A stretch of 9,891 nt of DNA from Chitinophaga pinensis (GTDB lineage: Bacteria; Bacteroidota; Bacteroidia; UKL13-3), in contig CAMCQX010000035.1 in assembly GCA_945876985.1 (NCBI GenBank), positions 1 through 9,891 of the forward strand. The letters are read 5' to 3'. Positions within the stretch are counted from its first letter, which is position 1; every line of letters begins with the position of its first letter. Shown here one piece after another: positions 6,898-9,891 of the stretch. The translations under genes and the position numbers were made by a program. Under the pieces are notes generated by a model that searched no databases, had not been told where the DNA came from, and saw nothing but the letters and a program-made list of their open reading frames with translations.

Positions 6898-8067
6898 TTA
6901 ATCTTTATACAAAACATATTTCTTACGAATAGTTTTAAATTTTTCTAAATCTACCTGCCAGGTTTTTTCAATTTCTTTGGCTGTAAGTCCACTAATTATC
7001 TGTTTACGCAAAACGTTTGTACCCGCTAGTTTGTCGAAAAATGGATTAAAAAAATGGGCGGTATCTGTGCTTGTTTTATAAAATTCTATGAGCCAATTTA
7101 AGTTTATTTTATTGATATTTTTGGCTTCATAACTTAATAAATATCCTTTACAAAGTTTATCTTTTTGCGGAGGATTGTCGGCCACCCCAGGAATTGATTT
7201 TGGCGTAAATTCATAATTACCAATACTTGAATTTGGCAAGCCAATGCATTCAAAAGGTTTATCGGTTCCACGTCCTAAACTTATTTCAGTTCCTTCAAAA
7301 AAACACAAGCTTGCATATAATCTAATGGCAGCATATGTTCTTAAATTAGGGGAAGGAAAAATAGGTGGCATATAAACAGTTTTGTGCGTATAGTTTTTCA
7401 TTGGAATAACTATCAATTTGCATTTTATTTTGCGTTTTAACCAACTTTCTCCATTGATCATTTGCGCATATTCGCCCATGGTCATTCCATGTAAAATTGG
7501 AATGGGATGCATGCCCACAAACGAATGGAAATTAGTATCTAAAACCGGTCCGTCTATCATGTCTCCATTCGGATTTGGTTTGTCTAAAACAATCAGCGTT
7601 TTATTGGTTTCAGCCAATGCTTCCATCACATAATGCAAGGTGCTGATATAGGTGTAAAAACGAGCACCTACGTCTTGTAAATCAAAGATAACAATGTCAA
7701 CATTTTTTAGTTGTTCCGCACTTGGTTTTTTATTGTTTCCATACAATGAAATAATGGGCAAACCTGTTTTTTCATCCATGCCACTTTTTATTTTTTCTCC
7801 TGCAGAATAATTTCCACGGAGGCCATGTTCAGGTGAAAAAAGTGTGGTAATATTTACCTTTAAACTTTTCAAAGTATCAATTAAATGCGTGCTATTTACC
7901 AAACTACTTTGATTCACCACCAAACCAATTTTTTTATTTTTTAGCAATGGTTTATAAGCATCTATTCTGGCTGATCCCAATATAATTTGTGCATTTATTT
8001 CAGAAATTAAAAGCAAAAGCACTATAAAACAAATGCTAATATTATATTTGACAATTCTATTATTCAT
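6898..8067 (-). CDS. namZ: Exo-beta-N-acetylmuramidase NamZ-like (DUF1343), exported
   Basis: The 389-residue protein has a signal peptide (basic start, hydrophobic core S-I-C-F-I-V-L-L-L-L-I at 11-21, cut likely after A26). Family motifs appear in order: F-S-P-E-H-G-L-R-G at 77-85, D-L-Q-D-V-G-A-R-F-Y-T-Y at 129-140, L-D-K-P-N-P-N-G at 161-168, H-P-I-P-I-L-H-G-M-T-M-G-E at 187-199, P-S-P-N-L-R at 238-243 and F-E-G-T-E-I-S-L-G-R-G-T-D-K-P-F-E at 257-273. DUF1343 enzymes such as those of Bacillus subtilis and Tannerella forsythia remove MurNAc from non-reducing ends of peptidoglycan fragments, so wall turnover or recycling in the periplasm is expected. The length is that of a single-domain NamZ. 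It leads an operon with the GT9 gene. Its ATG is only 5 bases from the start of the divergent permease gene, and no later Met would keep the signal peptide. Confidence 0.9.
   Translation of the reverse strand: MNNRIVKYNISICFIVLLLLISEINAQIILGSARIDAYKPLLKNKKIGLVVNQSSLVNSTHLIDTLKSLKVNITTLFSPEHGLRGNYSAGEKIKSGMDEKTGLPIISLYGNNKKPSAEQLKNVDIVIFDLQDVGARFYTYISTLHYVMEALAETNKTLIVLDKPNPNGDMIDGPVLDTNFHSFVGMHPIPILHGMTMGEYAQMINGESWLKRKIKCKLIVIPMKNYTHKTVYMPPIFPSPNLRTYAAIRLYASLCFFEGTEISLGRGTDKPFECIGLPNSSIGNYEFTPKSIPGVADNPPQKDKLCKGYLLSYEAKNINKINLNWLIEFYKTSTDTAHFFNPFFDKLAGTNVLRKQIISGLTAKEIEKTWQVDLEKFKTIRKKYVLYKD
8043..8050 (+). promoter_or_regulatory. Perfect Bacteroidota -7 box upstream of the LolC/E-type permease
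   Basis: TATATTTG matches TAnnTTTG exactly and would place the transcript start near 8056, about 17 bases before the TTG start at 8073. No TTTG -33 element was seen about 20 bases upstream, so the promoter is either weak or helped by another factor. The box lies inside the first codons of the divergent namZ gene. Confidence 0.5.
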
Positions 8068-8072
8068 TCAAT

Positions 8073-9290
8073 TTGCAATTAAGTTATTTTATATCAAAAC
8101 GTTTAAGCCAAAGTAAACAAACTTCGTTTTCTAAACTTATCGTTCGCATAGCTACTTTGGCGGTAGCCATTAGTGTTACTGTTATGCTTTTAGCAATTGC
8201 TATTTCGCGTGGTTACAAGCAGCAAGTTAGTCAAAAACTTTCCAATTTTCAATCACATATTTTAATTAATAATCTTGACCAAAACCAATCATACCAAAGT
8301 TTGCCTATAGAAGGTAATGCTGATGTGGAGCAATTTATTAATGCTAAAAATGGATTTAAACACTTTCAAAAATATGCAATAAAAGCTGGTATTATTAAAA
8401 CTGAAAACGATTTTCAAGGAATTGTTTTAAAAGGCGTTGATTCCCAGTTTGATTTTACGTATTTAAAAAATAGTATCATAGCTGGCAACATTCCAAAATT
8501 AGATACTGTAAAACTTTGTAATCAAATTTTACTTTCTTCCTCGTTAGCACAAAAATTGGGGTTTAAAGTGGGTGATGGAATTTTTGTGTATTTTATTCAA
8601 GATCCACCTCGCGTTCGTAAGTTCAACATAGTTGGAATATTTGATACTAACTTGGGTGAAATTGACGATTTGTACGCCATAGTTGACATCAAACAAATTC
8701 AAAAATTAAATGGATGGTCCAATAATTTATTTACAGGTTACGAAGTTTTTGTAAATAATTTTGATTCATTAGATGTAAAAGTTGATTTACTTGCTACCGT
8801 AACACCATATACTATGGGAATTACCCCCATTAATTTAGTTTTTCCCGACCTTTTTAATTGGCTAAATATGTTGGATGTAAACGTCATGATTATATTAATT
8901 TTGATGGCTGCAGTTGCCATTATTAATATGGTTACAGCGTTACTTATTTTAATTGTTGAGCGCAGTAATATGATTGGTATGCTAAAAGCTTTGGGTTTAA
9001 ATAATTTGAATATTATCAGAATATTTTTGAATTTAGCGGCCTTTATTATTATCAGAGGTTTATTGCTTGGCAATGCTTTTGCTTTTGGATTGGGCATGCT
9101 TCAACAACAATTTAGTTTAATAAAACTTTCGGAAAAAGATTATTACGTAAGTGCCGTTCCGGTTTCGTTCCAACCTTTCGATTTTATTTTAGTAAATGTT
9201 TCATGCTTTGTTATTTGCTTAGTTTTATTGCTGTTGCCAGCAAATGTAGTTAGTAAAATTAGTCCTGTAAAGTCAATCAGATTTGATTAG
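8073..9290 (+). CDS. FtsX/LolC/E-type ABC transporter permease
   Basis: The 405-residue protein shows the LolC/E layout: a first membrane helix at about 24-46, a large periplasmic domain at about 50-265 (with G-I-V-L-K-G-V-D at 116-123 and L-G-F-K-V-G-D at 162-168), and three C-terminal helices at about 269-293, 315-340 and 371-390. It ends P-V-K-S-I-R-F-D, typical of the family. The E-R-S-N-M-I-G-M-L-K-A-L-G segment (296-308) is the cytoplasmic coupling loop. It probably extracts lipoproteins or another envelope substrate with a LolD-like ATPase, which is not in the window. The only sensible start is TTG at 8073: homology begins at once with Q-L-S-Y-F-I-S-K-R-L, an in-frame stop lies at 8049-8051, no ATG intervenes, and the next Met (residue 38) would cut the first helix. 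Confidence 0.88.
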   Translation: MQLSYFISKRLSQSKQTSFSKLIVRIATLAVAISVTVMLLAIAISRGYKQQVSQKLSNFQSHILINNLDQNQSYQSLPIEGNADVEQFINAKNGFKHFQKYAIKAGIIKTENDFQGIVLKGVDSQFDFTYLKNSIIAGNIPKLDTVKLCNQILLSSSLAQKLGFKVGDGIFVYFIQDPPRVRKFNIVGIFDTNLGEIDDLYAIVDIKQIQKLNGWSNNLFTGYEVFVNNFDSLDVKVDLLATVTPYTMGITPINLVFPDLFNWLNMLDVNVMIILILMAAVAIINMVTALLILIVERSNMIGMLKALGLNNLNIIRIFLNLAAFIIIRGLLLGNAFAFGLGMLQQQFSLIKLSEKDYYVSAVPVSFQPFDFILVNVSCFVICLVLLLLPANVVSKISPVKSIRFD

Positions 9291-9334
9291 ATTTATGTTA
9301 AGTTTTTTGATAAAAATTTTCGTTATTTGTAAAA

Positions 9335-9891
9335 ATGAATAATCCATTAGTTAGCATCATAACACCTAGTTATAACCAAGTGCAATTTTTGGAGCAAACT
9401 ATTCTTTCTGTTTTGAACCAAACCTATAAAAATATTGAATATTTTGTAATGGATGGTGGCTCTAATGACGGAAGTTTAGACATAATAAAAAAATACGATG
9501 CCAATATTACTTATTGGCAAAGTAAAGCCGATTTGGGTCAGGCAGATGCGATTAACCAAGCATTTAAAATGTGTAAAGGTGAAATCATTGCTTTTATTAA
9601 TTCCGATGATTTGTTAATGCCGAATGCAGTGGAAACGGCTGTTTCTTGTTTTGAGGTAAATAGCGAAACATCATTAGTGCATGGAAATTGTACCACTATT
9701 AATGCTTTAGGTGAAGAAATTGAAACTGTAAAAGGGAATCCTGTAAGGTTTGAAAAAGTTTTAGAGGTAGGCATGCTGCCAAATATTTACCAACCAACTT
9801 GTTTTTTTAACAAGAGTCAATTAAAGCGCGATTACTTTTTAGAAACCCGTTTTAAATATGCCTTTGATTATGAACTAATTTTACATTTACT
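9335..9891 (+). CDS. Family 2 glycosyltransferase, N-terminal part (partial)
   Basis: An open frame from ATG at 9335 runs off the right edge after 185 full codons. It opens MNNPLVSIITPSYNQVQFLE, followed by Q-T-I-L-S-V-L-N-Q-T-Y at 21-31, D-G-G-S-N-D-G-S at 40-47, D-L-G-Q-A-D-A-I-N-Q-A-F at 66-77 and the nucleotide-sugar/metal motif N-S-D-D at 89-92. A later Q-P-T-C-F-F (153-158) and F-D-Y-E-L-I-L (177-183) fit the GT2 (GT-A fold) enzymes of exopolysaccharide, O-antigen or capsule clusters. It begins 44 bases after the permease stop with no clear promoter or terminator between, so it may share that transcript. Acceptor and donor cannot be inferred. The frame has no stop within the window, consistent with a gene that simply continues. 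Confidence 0.9.
   Translation, partial: MNNPLVSIITPSYNQVQFLEQTILSVLNQTYKNIEYFVMDGGSNDGSLDIIKKYDANITYWQSKADLGQADAINQAFKMCKGEIIAFINSDDLLMPNAVETAVSCFEVNSETSLVHGNCTTINALGEEIETVKGNPVRFEKVLEVGMLPNIYQPTCFFNKSQLKRDYFLETRFKYAFDYELILHL

Noticed and set aside
8738..9097. Minus-strand open frame of 119 codons inside the permease
   Set aside because: It is the antisense shadow of the permease membrane helices.
9538..9774. Minus-strand open frame of 78 codons opposite the GT2 gene
   Set aside because: The plus-strand GT2 frame has clear family motifs through this stretch.
1..9891. tRNA, rRNA, CRISPR array, insertion sequence or prophage genes
   Set aside because: No cloverleaf-like segments, spaced direct repeats, transposase or phage motifs were seen on either strand.

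Overview
The window looks like a chromosomal segment of a Bacteroidota bacterium. It is AT-rich (by eye about two thirds A+T), and several proteins are typical of that phylum: a DUF2027-Smr fusion, an OmpL-like BBP2 porin, a lipoprotein-type MsrA, a GT9 enzyme with the C-x2-C...C...C tail, and a LolC/E-type permease. One gene start carries a perfect Bacteroidota-type -7 box (TAnnTTTG). Starts generally lack strong Shine-Dalgarno sequences, as is usual in this phylum. No family or genus can be fixed from the sequence alone.

Left block (1-2713, minus strand): a compact run reads photolyase/cryptochrome-like flavoprotein -> TspO -> DUF2071 protein -> start of a DUF2256-type small protein cut by the window edge. 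The junctions are a 4-base ATGA overlap, a 6-base gap and a 9-base gap, so this is almost certainly one operon. TspO proteins bind and photodegrade porphyrins and photolyases use light, so a light or photo-oxidative stress role is a reasonable inference. The photolyase-like protein lacks several residues expected in a classical CPD photolyase. A 17-bp perfect palindrome lies upstream of the operon.

Middle block (2853-5803): a BBP2 porin (minus) diverges from a lipoprotein MsrA (plus), with only 20-29 bases between start codons. MsrA converges on a DUF2027-Smr protein (minus). The gap between these two holds a cluster of inverted repeats, including a REP-like GTCATTGCGA...GCAATCTC element and a perfect 12-bp hairpin.

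Right block (5842-9891): a NamZ-type exo-muramidase (DUF1343) and a GT9 heptosyltransferase-like enzyme form a minus-strand envelope operon ending in a good intrinsic terminator. A LolC/E-type permease diverges from namZ with start codons only 5 bases apart; it appears to begin at TTG. A family 2 glycosyltransferase follows and runs off the right edge. The right half is thus mostly envelope and glycan biology, and the left half redox and light stress. No RNA genes, CRISPR arrays, insertion sequences or prophage genes were seen.
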